Origin: Clostridiaceae bacterium UBA6085
Lineage (GTDB): Bacteria > Bacillota > Clostridia > Clostridiales > Clostridiaceae
Reading direction: 5' to 3'
Assembly: GCA_002428605.1 (NCBI GenBank)
Contig: DIXH01000006.1
Span: forward strand, 7,423-55,841
Length of the DNA: 48,419 nt
Shown here: piece after piece, positions 25,482-34,252 of the stretch
Layout: every line of letters begins with the position of its first letter
Position numbering within the stretch: the first letter of the stretch is position 1
Made by a program: the position numbers and the translations under genes
The notes under the pieces: model-generated
What the model saw: only the letters and a program-made list of their open reading frames with translations
What the model was told of the DNA's origin: nothing
The model's database searches: none

Positions 25482-25688
25482 ATGAACAGTCTTTCAATGG
25501 TATTCGTGAACAAGGCAGGCAGGAACTCTACCGTGAGGATTCCTAAGGTAAGGACCGATGTGACTGAGCTCGAGATACAGGAGCTCATGAACCTCCTCAT
25601 AACAAAGAATGTCCTCTTTGAAGGTGACCAGGAGCTCGAGTCAATTGATTCGGCTGTGATAACCAGACAGGAAACAATGGCAGTCTAG
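25482..25688 (+). CDS. DUF2922 family small protein
   Basis: This 68-residue protein matches the DUF2922 pattern: an N-terminal strand (LSMVFVNKAGRNSTVRIP), a helix beginning TELEIQELMNLLI, then KNVLFEGDQELESIDSAVIT. No signal peptide or membrane segment is seen. Function is unknown. The ribosome site GGAGGTAACGGAG lies upstream. It forms a two-gene unit with the DUF1659 gene, closed by a strong terminator. The third partner often seen in clostridia, a YvrJ-type peptide, is not present between here and the next gene. Confidence 0.75.
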   Translation: MNSLSMVFVNKAGRNSTVRIPKVRTDVTELEIQELMNLLITKNVLFEGDQELESIDSAVITRQETMAV

Positions 25689-25694
25689 GTCATG

Positions 25695-25727
25695 GGCCCA
25701 TCCTACTTGGATGGGCCTTTACTTTTT
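25695..25727 (+). terminator. Terminator of the DUF1659/DUF2922 unit
   Basis: A perfect 9-bp GC-rich stem (25695-25703 with 25709-25717) closes a TACTT loop, followed by TTTACTTTTT. Confidence 0.88.
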
Positions 25728-25812
25728 CAATATTAATAGCTTGGTTCCATTTGTTTAACAATATTGCGAATAGTTTGTGATAGTATGGTGTTAGGAAAGT
25801 CGAGGGATGCAT

Positions 25813-26733
25813 ATGGAAAAGAAGGGTATCTTGAAATTCATGAAGACGCTGCTGAAAAAGGCAGAGTGGGATGACAGCTTCGCATTCGCGTATCAGCTCA
25901 CATACAGCCTTCTTCTGGCAATATTCCCTTTCCTCATATTCCTTTTCACCCTGCTGGGTTATATGAAGATCGACTCTTCGATAATCCTCCAGAGGATGCA
26001 GGAAGCACTTCCCATGGAGGTCTACGACCTGACTGCAGGGATAGTAACCGATGTCCTTGACAACCAGAGAGGTGGACTCATGAGCCTGTCAATATTCCTT
26101 GCCATATATACGTCTTCAGGAGGGATAAGGGCCTTCATGAAGGGAATAAACAAGGCGATGAGGATAAAGGAGAAGAGAAACATTGTGCACCTTTATGCGC
26201 TGTCCATATTCTGGGTGGTGCTGTTTGCCGTTTCAATAATGCTCTCACTTGTAGGGATAGTATTCGGAGAACAGATACTTATGGTCATACTCCATTATTT
26301 CCCTGCACTTCCACAGAAGGAATTCATTCAGACAGCAAGGATAGTAACGCCGGTAATATTCATGTTCCTGATGTTCACAATGTTCTACATGTTCGTTCCG
26401 ACAAAGAAGGTCAAGTTCAGGTATGCATTTCCTGGAGCACTGTTCGCTACACTTATGTTCATACTCTCGACCCTTGCATTCCAGTATTATGTCAATAACC
26501 TTGCAAACTACTCAAGGTTCTATGGAACCCTTGGAGCTGTTGTGGCTCTAATGCTATGGCTTCTGGTGGTATCCATGATAATGCTGTTCTCAGCTCAGAT
26601 CAATGCACTTCTGATCGAGGTGAGGGGTATACGGGACCCGTACATACATGTGGTGCAGGCTGTCAGGGACAGGGTATCTGCCAGAAGGAACGGTAAGGCT
26701 GCGACCAGCGAGTCTATTGTAGAGAAGGAATAG
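25813..26733 (+). CDS. YihY/BrkB family membrane protein
   Basis: This 306-residue integral membrane protein belongs to the YihY family, once called ribonuclease BN by mistake. About six transmembrane segments are visible. Family marks are AFAYQLTYSLLLAIFPFLIF near the N-terminus and FYGTLGAVVALMLWLLVVSM near the C-terminus. Its molecular role is unknown; some members may be transporters. ATG 25813 is preferred because GAGGG lies 6 bases upstream, while the ATG at 25807 touches it. It has a 118-base leader with no clear promoter and ends at a bidirectional terminator. Confidence 0.88.
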   Translation: MEKKGILKFMKTLLKKAEWDDSFAFAYQLTYSLLLAIFPFLIFLFTLLGYMKIDSSIILQRMQEALPMEVYDLTAGIVTDVLDNQRGGLMSLSIFLAIYTSSGGIRAFMKGINKAMRIKEKRNIVHLYALSIFWVVLFAVSIMLSLVGIVFGEQILMVILHYFPALPQKEFIQTARIVTPVIFMFLMFTMFYMFVPTKKVKFRYAFPGALFATLMFILSTLAFQYYVNNLANYSRFYGTLGAVVALMLWLLVVSMIMLFSAQINALLIEVRGIRDPYIHVVQAVRDRVSARRNGKAATSESIVEKE

Positions 26734-26735
26734 AA

Positions 26736-26772
26736 AAAATGGAGACTTGAGGATATCCCAAGTCTCCATTTT
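26736..26772. terminator. Bidirectional terminator between yihY and the rubredoxin reductase gene
   Basis: A perfect 14-bp stem (26736-26749 with 26759-26772) has A-rich and T-rich outer ends in both directions, so it can stop both convergent transcripts. It abuts the stop codon of the minus-strand gene. Confidence 0.9.
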
Positions 26773-26773
26773 A

Positions 26774-28183
26774 TTATACCAGTCCTGCTTCCTTAGCGCT
26801 TTCGTAGTCAAGTCCGTTCTCTATGGCCTTCAATACCTTTATCTGCTTGGTAGTGTCGCCTATGAGTATTCCTGCCACAAGCTTACCATCCCTGAAGAAT
26901 ACCTTCCTGTAGGTGCCTTCAACATCGTTTCTCATTCCTACCTGGTCAAGAAGCGGATCGTCGAAATCAACTGAACCTGCTGAAAAGACCTTTGCGTTGA
27001 GTGAGTTGAAGATCGTCGAGTTGGTGAACTTCTTGAAGTCCTCCCCGACGCCCGCGGCATTCTGCCCTGCTGTCTTTCCCATTCCAAGGGCTGCAGGCCA
27101 TGTTCCGTAAACGAGTCCGTCAAGCTGGCAGACATCGCCGCATGCCCAGATGTCAGGCACGGATGTTTCCATCTTCCTGTTGACTATGACTCCCCTTTCC
27201 ACAGCGAGCCCTGCTTCCTTGGCAAGCTCAAGGTTTGACCTGATGCCAACAGAGAAGAGGACGAAATCTGCTTCGACGAAGCCGCCGCTCTTAAGAGAAA
27301 CACCTGCTACCTTAGCTCCAAGCCTGTTGGTTAGTGAAGGGTCCTTCTTGATCTTGATGTACTGAGCTGAATCGCCAAGTATGAGATTAAGCCCCGACCT
27401 GCTCGCTATCCCGCTGAATATTGCAGCACCTTCGTTGTCAAGCTGCCTCGGAAGAAGCCTCTTGACGAACTCGACGACAGTGACATCGACGCCGAGGAGC
27501 TTCAGCTCCCAGGCTGCCTCAAGTCCAAGCAGACCGCCGCCGATCACGACAGCCTTCTTTCCCGGACCGATTTCACCGGAAAGCTCCTTTGTATCAGCAT
27601 ATTCCCTGAGCGTATGGATGCCGTCCACATCCTTGAGGTTCGAATCATTCAGTACGAATCCAGGCAACTTCTCGCTGTGGTCGAATTCAACCTGTACAGG
27701 AGGTATGAAATTGTGGCTTCCGTTTGCCAGTATGAGCTTGTCGTATGATCTCTCGGATCCGTCGTCAAAGATCACCTTCTTCTCTTCAGGAAGCAGCCTT
27801 GTCGCTGTCTTTCCGAGAAGCAGCTCGATCCTGTTCTCCTCATACCAGGAATCCTTTGCGAGGAAGAACTTTTCAGATGGCTCCGAGCCATCAAGGTAAT
27901 CTCCTATGTTGGTCCTTATATAGGACTTCATGTTCTCTTTGGATACCATGGTAATGGATGCTTCAGGCAGGAGCTTCCTGATTTCCTTGGCGGCATTGAA
28001 GCCTGCCGAACCGTTTCCGAGTATGAGGAACCTGTCAAGTCCGCCTATGGGACCTGGAGCCTCCATCTCAAAGACTTCCACGAAGGCGTCGCCATCAGCT
28101 CCGCAAACCTCGCATTTGTCAGGGATCGAACCTTCTACAACATGTCCGCAGACAGCGCACTTGTAAAGCTTCTTTTTCTCCAT
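26774..28183 (-). CDS. NAD(P)H:rubredoxin oxidoreductase with fused rubredoxin-like domain
   Basis: This 469-residue flavoprotein has an N-terminal four-cysteine iron domain (about 7-38): CAVC and CEVC, 11 residues apart, the spacing of rubrerythrin-type rubredoxin domains. The rest is a pyridine nucleotide-disulfide oxidoreductase: FAD motif ILGNGSAGFNAA, NAD(P)H motif VVIGGGLLGLEAA, and the second FAD motif IWACGDVCQ. No redox-active disulfide is apparent. It probably passes electrons from NAD(P)H through FAD to the iron domain and on to the flavodiiron protein encoded 21 bases upstream. AGGAGA precedes the ATG. The fusion saves a separate rubredoxin. Confidence 0.88.
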   Translation of the reverse strand: MEKKKLYKCAVCGHVVEGSIPDKCEVCGADGDAFVEVFEMEAPGPIGGLDRFLILGNGSAGFNAAKEIRKLLPEASITMVSKENMKSYIRTNIGDYLDGSEPSEKFFLAKDSWYEENRIELLLGKTATRLLPEEKKVIFDDGSERSYDKLILANGSHNFIPPVQVEFDHSEKLPGFVLNDSNLKDVDGIHTLREYADTKELSGEIGPGKKAVVIGGGLLGLEAAWELKLLGVDVTVVEFVKRLLPRQLDNEGAAIFSGIASRSGLNLILGDSAQYIKIKKDPSLTNRLGAKVAGVSLKSGGFVEADFVLFSVGIRSNLELAKEAGLAVERGVIVNRKMETSVPDIWACGDVCQLDGLVYGTWPAALGMGKTAGQNAAGVGEDFKKFTNSTIFNSLNAKVFSAGSVDFDDPLLDQVGMRNDVEGTYRKVFFRDGKLVAGILIGDTTKQIKVLKAIENGLDYESAKEAGLV

Positions 28184-28204
28184 ATCAATTTCTCCTATCA
28201 GCCC

Positions 28205-29452
28205 TCAGGCCTTGACATGTTCCTGGTTCACAGGAATCTTGCCCAGCAGCTTCTCTCCAAATTCTCTACCCCATGCATAGGCATCCTCAAGCTCTTTTTC
28301 GCCTGCCTTGAACTTGATGCATAAGCCAGGTCCGTGTATCTTCATCCTCAGCTCCTTGAGTCTTGATTCGATCCTCGGTACTGCTTCTCCGCTCCATCCG
28401 AAGGAGCCGAAGGCACCGGCTACCTTGCCGCCATGCACAGTCGGATTGAGGTGGGCCATAAGGATCCTTACAGGCTCCAGAAGCTCACCGACGATCGTCG
28501 GCGAACCAAACAGCAGTCCGTCTGAATCACCTATGTCACCAAGTATGTCGCTGATTTCATGTTGGATGATGTCATAGGATGTGACGTCGAAGTCACCAGC
28601 TGAAAGAAGCCCTTCAACTACCTTCTCACCGATTTCCTTCGTATATCCATAGGCGGATACGTAGCTGACAGTAACCTTCTTCCTTCTGCCTGTCCTGTCT
28701 TCCGGAGTCGCCCATTTTACATACTGGTTAATGACAGCCCAGGGGTCTCTCCTGAGTATTGGGCCGTGACCGGTAAGGACCGTGTCAATTTCAAGTCCCT
28801 TTATCTTTTCATAGGCCTTCAGCACATGCTGCCTGTATGGCCCGAATATGGTATCGAAATAGTACTTCAGTGATTCCTGGTATTTTGGCTCATCTTCAGG
28901 AGTGATAAGGTCGTCGAACATTGGCTCGAAGCAATAGTGAAGCCCGAAGGAATCGCAGGTGACAAGTGCCTTGTCCTCCTCGATGTAGGTATACATGGAG
29001 TCCGGCCAGTGAAGGAACGGTGCCATGATGAACCTCAGGGTCCTGCCTCCAAGCTCAAGTGTCTCGTTCTCCTTGACTATCCTGTGCCTGAACGGCTTGT
29101 TCACCATTTCCTTCAGGAAGCCTATGGCTGCCTGTGAACCTAGGACCTCTGCGTTCGGGGACAGCTCGAGCATCTTTGACACTGACCCTGAATGGTCAGG
29201 CTCAGTGTGGCTGACTATTATGTAGTCGATCTTTGCCGGATCGGTTCCAAGCTCCTTGAGCCTTTCCAGGTATTCGTCAAGAAACTGAAGCTTGACCGTT
29301 TCGAATACAGCGGTCTTTTCTGTTCCCTGCACAAGGAAGGAGTTGTAGCTTGTGCCGTAGGGTGTATACATAATTATGTCGAATATTCTAAGGTTCGGGT
29401 CTAGGGCACCTACCCAGTGGATTCCCTTTTTTACTTCCAAGGATCTAAGCAT
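28205..29452 (-). CDS. fprA: Flavodiiron protein (O2/NO reductase)
   Basis: This 415-residue cytoplasmic protein reduces oxygen to water, or nitric oxide to N2O, and protects anaerobes. The N-terminal beta-lactamase-like domain carries the diiron ligands: HTEPDHSGS, the histidine of FLHWPDS, CDSFG and TGHGPI. The C-terminal flavodoxin domain (about 260-400) has an FMN loop in SYVSAYGYTKEIGE. Length is normal. AAAGGG precedes the ATG at 29452. It is first in a minus-strand operon with the rubredoxin reductase, its likely electron donor. TATAAT at 29511-29516 on the minus strand may be its -10, but no good -35 was seen. Confidence 0.94.
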   Translation of the reverse strand: MLRSLEVKKGIHWVGALDPNLRIFDIIMYTPYGTSYNSFLVQGTEKTAVFETVKLQFLDEYLERLKELGTDPAKIDYIIVSHTEPDHSGSVSKMLELSPNAEVLGSQAAIGFLKEMVNKPFRHRIVKENETLELGGRTLRFIMAPFLHWPDSMYTYIEEDKALVTCDSFGLHYCFEPMFDDLITPEDEPKYQESLKYYFDTIFGPYRQHVLKAYEKIKGLEIDTVLTGHGPILRRDPWAVINQYVKWATPEDRTGRRKKVTVSYVSAYGYTKEIGEKVVEGLLSAGDFDVTSYDIIQHEISDILGDIGDSDGLLFGSPTIVGELLEPVRILMAHLNPTVHGGKVAGAFGSFGWSGEAVPRIESRLKELRMKIHGPGLCIKFKAGEKELEDAYAWGREFGEKLLGKIPVNQEHVKA

Positions 29453-29608
29453 TGTTTCATCCCTTTCTTATAGAGCCACGAAGGCCTTCTTAATCAAATT
29501 TCACACAATTATTATACATCAACAAAGTGAATTTTTTATGCAGGCAGACTTGAAATAGTCAGTTGTTTTCAGAACTTTTACAAACATGGTGCCTTTGGAA
29601 CGCCTGTA

Positions 29609-29639
29609 TTGCACAAAGCCAGTCTTCATGGGTTATAAT
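29609..29639 (+). promoter_or_regulatory. Candidate promoter for the GNAT-acpS-nnr-alr-yitT run
   Basis: TTGCAC at 29609-29614 and TATAAT at 29634-29639 are 19 bases apart, longer than ideal. They lie about 30 bases before the GNAT start in the divergent region with fprA. Confidence 0.45.
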
Positions 29640-29667
29640 GGAAGGAAAGGACATCAGGGGGAAAGCC

Positions 29668-30249
29668 ATGCAGGACATGTATACAAAGCGTCTCATTCTC
29701 AGGGAATGGGAGTTAAGCGATGCGGACGAAATGTTCGATTATGCGCGGGATCCTGAGATAGGTCCCAGTGCCGGATGGGCTCCTCACGGGGATGTGGGGG
29801 AAAGCCGCAGGGTAATTGAAATGTTCAGGGAGAGTAGTGATGAGATATATGCCCTGGTGCTCAGGGAAACTGGAAAGGTCATCGGCAGCATCGGCCTCCA
29901 TGACAGGGCACAAGAAGGCATGCAATCATCTGAAAGGTCCAGGGAGATCGGTTATGTCCTGACGAGGAGCCTGTGGGGAAAGGGTCTTGTACCTGAGGCG
30001 TGCGCAAGGTTAATCATCCATGCGTTCCAGGATGACCTGGCAGACGAGGTATGGTGCGGACACTACAGCTTCAATGGAAGGTCACGGTCAGTGGTCATAA
30101 AGACCGGCTTCAGGTACGTCGGGACGATAAGGAAGAAGCTTGACAAGCTTGATGGCAGGGAGGTCGATCTTCTGGCCTACAGGATGACGAGAGATGACTT
30201 CGAAGAGCTCAGGGCGTTTCTTTCGGATAGAGCAGGAATAAGATTGTGA
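29668..30249 (+). CDS. GNAT family N-acetyltransferase (RimJ/RimL type)
   Basis: This 193-residue protein resembles RimL-like acetyltransferases, which use acetyl-CoA to acetylate protein N-termini or small amines. It begins YTKRLILREWELSDADEMF, has the strand GKVIGSIGLHD, the acetyl-CoA loop region EIGYVLTRSLWGKGLVPEA and the late segment SRSVVIKTGFRYVGTIRKK. The substrate cannot be told. ATG 29668 follows a GGGGGAAAG site; longer in-frame starts lack one. It is 9 bases upstream of acpS and probably cotranscribed with it. Confidence 0.88.
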   Translation: MQDMYTKRLILREWELSDADEMFDYARDPEIGPSAGWAPHGDVGESRRVIEMFRESSDEIYALVLRETGKVIGSIGLHDRAQEGMQSSERSREIGYVLTRSLWGKGLVPEACARLIIHAFQDDLADEVWCGHYSFNGRSRSVVIKTGFRYVGTIRKKLDKLDGREVDLLAYRMTRDDFEELRAFLSDRAGIRL

Positions 30250-30258
30250 GGTGTTCCC

Positions 30259-30621
30259 ATGGTGCTTGGATTGGGCTGCGACATAGTGGAGATTGAAAGG
30301 GTGGCAGGCATCTTCACGTCAGATAGGAAGCTTGCCAGGATATTCACGGACTCTGAGATTGAGCTTGCAAGGACAGACAGCACCCTTGCAGGAAGGTTTG
30401 CTGCTAAGGAGGCTTTCCTAAAGGCACTTGGCTCAGGAAAGCAAGGGGTCCAGCTAAAGGAAATAGAGGTCCTGAGGGACATATCAGGGAAGCCTTATAT
30501 CAACGAGGAAAGGCTGAAGCATGTCCTCGACAGGGTATTCGGAAGGCCTGTGAGGATAAGCGTTACGATCTCACACAACAGGAAGGACGCAATGTCAGTA
30601 GTAATTATAGAAGGTGATTGA
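30259..30621 (+). CDS. acpS: Holo-[acyl-carrier-protein] synthase
   Basis: This 120-residue enzyme moves 4-phosphopantetheine from CoA onto apo-acyl carrier protein, enabling fatty acid synthesis. It has the magnesium motif GLGCDIVEIERV at the N-terminus and the second motif FAAKEAFLKALG; ISHNRKDAMSVV closes the protein. Length is normal. A GAGGTG site precedes the ATG. The gene order acpS-nnr-alr is common in Firmicutes. Its end overlaps the leader of nnr. Confidence 0.94.
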   Translation: MVLGLGCDIVEIERVAGIFTSDRKLARIFTDSEIELARTDSTLAGRFAAKEAFLKALGSGKQGVQLKEIEVLRDISGKPYINEERLKHVLDRVFGRPVRISVTISHNRKDAMSVVIIEGD

Positions 30622-30622
30622 A

Positions 30623-32134
30623 TTGAGGATCGCTGGGGTCGAAATGATGAGGGAGATTGACAGGATAGCGGTGGAGGAGATCGGGATACCGGCTTCCGTT
30701 CTCATGGAGAACGCCGCCATTGCATGCATAAGGAACCTTGACCTCACAAAAGGCTACTTCGTAGTAGTCTGCGGAAGGGGCAACAACGGAGGCGACGGCT
30801 TCGCCATAGCCAGGCACCTATACTGCATGGACAAGGAGGTCGATGTCTTCTATATAAGTGAAGGCAGTGACTACAAGGCTGAGACCAGGACAAACTTCGG
30901 GATACTGAAAAGGCTCGGAGTTCCCATGACACCGCTTTCTAACGAAACCATGTGGACCTTCAGGGAAGCGCTGAAGGATGCGGATGTCGTAGTGGATTCG
31001 CTGCTTGGTACAGGGGTTGGGAGGCCGCTAAGGGACTTCCTGAGGCAGGTCATCCAGGAGATCAACATTAATTCAAGGTTTGTGCTTTCGGTGGATGTAC
31101 CGTCCGGAATGAATGCTGATACCGGTGAGTCCATGGGACAGGTGGTTGATGCGGACATTACCGTGACTTTCCAGTGCATGAAGAGGGGATTCCTGAATTA
31201 TGAGGCAATGCCGCGTCTTGGAAGGATTGCAGTGGAGAAAATAGGCATCCCCGGACCTGTTGAGGCAAAGGCTGAGAAAGGCGAGTACCTGACAGACCAC
31301 TCACTGGCCTGCTCGCTTGTGCCGGTAAGGGACAAGACCGGCTTCAAGGGAAATTATGGGAAAGTTCTGGTGGTAGCAGGCTCCTCCGGATTTACCGGGG
31401 CGGCGCTTATCTGCACAGAAGCCGCGATATCCACCGGTTCCGGGCTTGTGACACTCTGTTCAAGGGAAGAGGTGTTCCAAAGCCTAGTGCTGAGGCTGAA
31501 GGAAGCAATGAGCCTCCATCCTGACGAACTTGAGGAAGGGGTGTCACGTGCTGATGTCGTGGTGTTCGGGCCCGGACTTGGCAACTCAGATGTGACCTTC
31601 GACATGCTTCTTAGGGTGATCAAGTCCATGCAGGAGAATGGCAGCCGCTCCAAAACGCTACTGATAGATGCTGATGGGCTGAATGTACTCAAGGACAGGA
31701 CTGAGATACTGACTCACCTTGACTTCAATGTGATACTGACTCCCCATGTGGGGGAAATGTCCCGTCTTTGCGGCATGACCTCGGAGGAGATCCTGAAGTC
31801 GAGGATCGACACCGCAAGGGACTTCGCACTGGAGCACAAGTGCATCGTGGTCCTCAAGGGATACAATACCGTAGTGACAGACGGCAAGGTTTCATACGTG
31901 AACCCTACAGGCTCATCAGCCATGGCCCAGGGCGGCATGGGCGACGCCCTGGCCGGAATCACGGGGTCCCTCTGCGGACAGGGGCTTGAGCCACTTGAGG
32001 CAGCGGTCCTTGGAACATATCTCCATGGCTACATAGGAGATGAGCTTGCAGGAGAGAGCTACATCGTGAAGGCATCGGAGATCATCGATGCGATTCCCGG
32101 CAGCATGAAGAGGCTTCAGGATTCGAGGCACTGA
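30623..32134 (+). CDS. nnr: Bifunctional NAD(P)H-hydrate epimerase and dehydratase
   Basis: This 503-residue metabolite-repair enzyme restores NAD(P)H damaged by hydration. The N-terminal YjeF epimerase domain (about 1-210) shows GRGNNGGDGFAIARHL and SVDVPSGMNADTG. The C-terminal ADP-dependent dehydratase domain (about 225-500) shows LVVAGSSGFTGAAL, ILTPHVGEMSRL and AQGGMGDALAGITG. The start is taken as TTG 30623, 5 bases after AAGGTGA, giving the usual MRIAGVEMMREID N-terminus. GTG 30614 is a less likely start that overlaps acpS. It lies directly after acpS and before alr. Confidence 0.93.
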   Translation: MRIAGVEMMREIDRIAVEEIGIPASVLMENAAIACIRNLDLTKGYFVVVCGRGNNGGDGFAIARHLYCMDKEVDVFYISEGSDYKAETRTNFGILKRLGVPMTPLSNETMWTFREALKDADVVVDSLLGTGVGRPLRDFLRQVIQEININSRFVLSVDVPSGMNADTGESMGQVVDADITVTFQCMKRGFLNYEAMPRLGRIAVEKIGIPGPVEAKAEKGEYLTDHSLACSLVPVRDKTGFKGNYGKVLVVAGSSGFTGAALICTEAAISTGSGLVTLCSREEVFQSLVLRLKEAMSLHPDELEEGVSRADVVVFGPGLGNSDVTFDMLLRVIKSMQENGSRSKTLLIDADGLNVLKDRTEILTHLDFNVILTPHVGEMSRLCGMTSEEILKSRIDTARDFALEHKCIVVLKGYNTVVTDGKVSYVNPTGSSAMAQGGMGDALAGITGSLCGQGLEPLEAAVLGTYLHGYIGDELAGESYIVKASEIIDAIPGSMKRLQDSRH

Positions 32135-32198
32135 TCGGTAAATTGTGTTAATATGTAACGTGGAACTTAAGGATTTGTACAGAGGAATTGGTGATGAT

Positions 32199-33383
32199 AT
32201 GCATGACATGATAAGGCCCTTATGGGCTGAAATAGACCTTGACATACTGATGGAGAACATGAGGCGGATAAGGAAGCTGGTAGGTGACGCAAGGATAGTG
32301 ACCGTCATCAAGGCTGACGGATACGGCCACGGAGCACCTGAGATAGCCAGGCACATGCTTGAGGCTGGAGCCGACGAGATAGCTGTTGCAGTGGTTACAG
32401 AAGCCCTGCAGCTTAGGGCATGCGGGATAAAGGCGCCCATCACGATACTTAGCTTCACCCCCCTGGATTTTGCTGAAGCCTCGATCAGGGAGGGCTTTGC
32501 CCTTGCCTGCTACAGCTACGGATATGCGGCGGAGCTTGACAGGATCGCGGGAAGACTGGGACTTAAGGCCAGGCTCAACATAATCTCGGATACAGGGATG
32601 GGCAGGCTCGGATTCCCGGTAAGCGATGAGAGCGCTGATGAGGTCGCCAGGATAGCCTGTCTTGAGAATATCGAGATGTACAGCCTGCAGTCACATTTCG
32701 CATCGTCTGATTCAGGCGACAAGTCCTATGCGCACATACAGCTGGAAAGGTTCATGTCTTTCATGAAGTCAATGGAGGACAAGGGAGTCTCATTCAAATA
32801 TAAGGCCATGTCCAACAGCGCAGGCGTGATCGACATACCTGAGGCCAGGTTCAACTGCGTGAGACCAGGCATAATGCAGTACGGCTATTATCCGTCTGAC
32901 GAGGTGGACAGGACAGTCATAGACGTAAGGCCCGCCATGAGCCTGAAGTCCATGGTCGTAATGCTCAAGACCGTCCCTTCAGGCACTTCAATTGGCTATG
33001 GAAGCACGTTCACGGCAGAAAAAGAGACAAAGGTCGCCACCATACCCATAGGCTATGCGGACGGCTACTTCAGGAATCTGTCGAACAAGGGGGAGGTCCT
33101 CATAGGCGGCAGGAGGTGCAGGGTCCTTGGAAGGGTCTGCATGGACCACATAATGGTGGATGCCACCGGATGTGACGGAGTCAGGGAAGGTGATGAGGCG
33201 GTCATCATGGGATCCCAGGGAGAGGATTCTATCTGGGCTGATGAGATTGCCAAAAAGGCCGGCACGATCTCATACGAGATAATCTGCGCTGTTGCCAAGA
33301 GGGTTCCCAGGGTGTACCTGAAAGGCGGAAGGGAAGTGTTCAGGACAGAGCACCTTGAATGCCTGCCGAAGGGAGCACTGTGA
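32199..33383 (+). CDS. alr: Alanine racemase
   Basis: This 394-residue PLP enzyme interconverts L- and D-alanine and supplies D-alanine for peptidoglycan. The PLP lysine lies in VIKADGYGHG near the N-terminus, and the catalytic tyrosine of the C-terminal domain lies in SIGYGSTF. Other marks are SDTGMGRLGF and RVCMDHIMVD. The start is less certain: ATG 32199 has AGAGGA about 12 bases upstream, and ATG 32208 is also possible. Its stop overlaps the GTG start of the next gene, so the two are translationally coupled. Confidence 0.94.
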   Translation: MHDMIRPLWAEIDLDILMENMRRIRKLVGDARIVTVIKADGYGHGAPEIARHMLEAGADEIAVAVVTEALQLRACGIKAPITILSFTPLDFAEASIREGFALACYSYGYAAELDRIAGRLGLKARLNIISDTGMGRLGFPVSDESADEVARIACLENIEMYSLQSHFASSDSGDKSYAHIQLERFMSFMKSMEDKGVSFKYKAMSNSAGVIDIPEARFNCVRPGIMQYGYYPSDEVDRTVIDVRPAMSLKSMVVMLKTVPSGTSIGYGSTFTAEKETKVATIPIGYADGYFRNLSNKGEVLIGGRRCRVLGRVCMDHIMVDATGCDGVREGDEAVIMGSQGEDSIWADEIAKKAGTISYEIICAVAKRVPRVYLKGGREVFRTEHLECLPKGAL

Positions 33384-34252
33384 AGAAGACTAAGGAATAT
33401 CTTCTGATAACCATAGGATCCATTCTTGTAGCCTTTTCCGTCCAGGTATTCTTCATACCTAACGGCATAGCCCCTGGCGGCGTTTCAGGAATGGCACTAG
33501 TGCTGAACCTTGCAGTCCCGGGTATCCCTGTGAGCGTGCTGGTCATGGGGCTTAACGCCATCTTCTTCGGACTTGGGTTCCTTGTCCTTGGAGGAGGCTT
33601 CGGCATCAAGACGCTTTATGCCAGCACCCTTGTTTCGGTTGCCATGTGGGTCATCGAGACCTTTCTTTCAATTGGTCAGCCTACAGAAGACCTGATGCTC
33701 TCCACGGCCATGGGGATACTTCTCCTTGGAACAGGCATCGGGATAGTCTTCAACCAGGATGCCTCCACTGGAGGCACTGACATAATAGCCAGGATAATAT
33801 CGAAGTTCACAGGCATGACGCCCGGTAGCGCCCTGGTACTCATCGACCTGACGGTCGTGGTGATGATCGCTCTTAACTTCGGGCTTGAGCGAGGGCTTTA
33901 CGGAATCCTTGGTGCCATACTGAACGGTGTCGTCATCAACAGGATCGTCGAAGGCTTCAACGCACAGAAGCAGGTCTTCGTCATAACCAGGGACAGGGAA
34001 AAGGTCAGGGGCTTCATCGTGGGGAAGCTCGACAGGGGTGCAACCATATTCACAGGTGAAGGCGCTTATACAGGTACAAAGAGCCATATGATATACTGCG
34101 TGCTGTCAACAAGGGAATTCGTGGTCCTGAAGCAGTTCCTGAGGGACCAGGTCCCTGATGCGTTTGTTACTGTCGGAACGGCTGCCGAGGTGCTGGGCAA
34201 AGGCTTCTCATCGCCTAAGGTCATGGGAGAGAGCGGGGAGGGAAATGCGTGA
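33380..34252 (+). CDS. YitT family membrane protein (first copy)
   Basis: This 290-residue protein has five or six transmembrane segments (about 8-190, YitT/DUF161) and a soluble C-terminal DUF2179 domain (about 205-285, with GRAT-like loop DRGATIFTGEGAYTG). Sequence marks are IPNGIAPGGVSGMA and NQDASTGGTDIIA. The family role is unclear; transport or signalling has been proposed. The GTG start overlaps the alr stop, with AAGGGAG upstream. The next gene is a paralogue that overlaps its stop by four bases. Confidence 0.88.
   Translation: MKKTKEYLLITIGSILVAFSVQVFFIPNGIAPGGVSGMALVLNLAVPGIPVSVLVMGLNAIFFGLGFLVLGGGFGIKTLYASTLVSVAMWVIETFLSIGQPTEDLMLSTAMGILLLGTGIGIVFNQDASTGGTDIIARIISKFTGMTPGSALVLIDLTVVVMIALNFGLERGLYGILGAILNGVVINRIVEGFNAQKQVFVITRDREKVRGFIVGKLDRGATIFTGEGAYTGTKSHMIYCVLSTREFVVLKQFLRDQVPDAFVTVGTAAEVLGKGFSSPKVMGESGEGNA

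Noticed and set aside
25741..25790. Promoter before the YihY gene
   Set aside because: TTAACA and TAGTAT are present but about 20 bases apart, and no other pair is convincing.
27381..27899. Plus-strand open frame of 172 codons
   Set aside because: It is a Ser/Pro-rich shadow of the rubredoxin reductase gene, without a ribosome site or motif.
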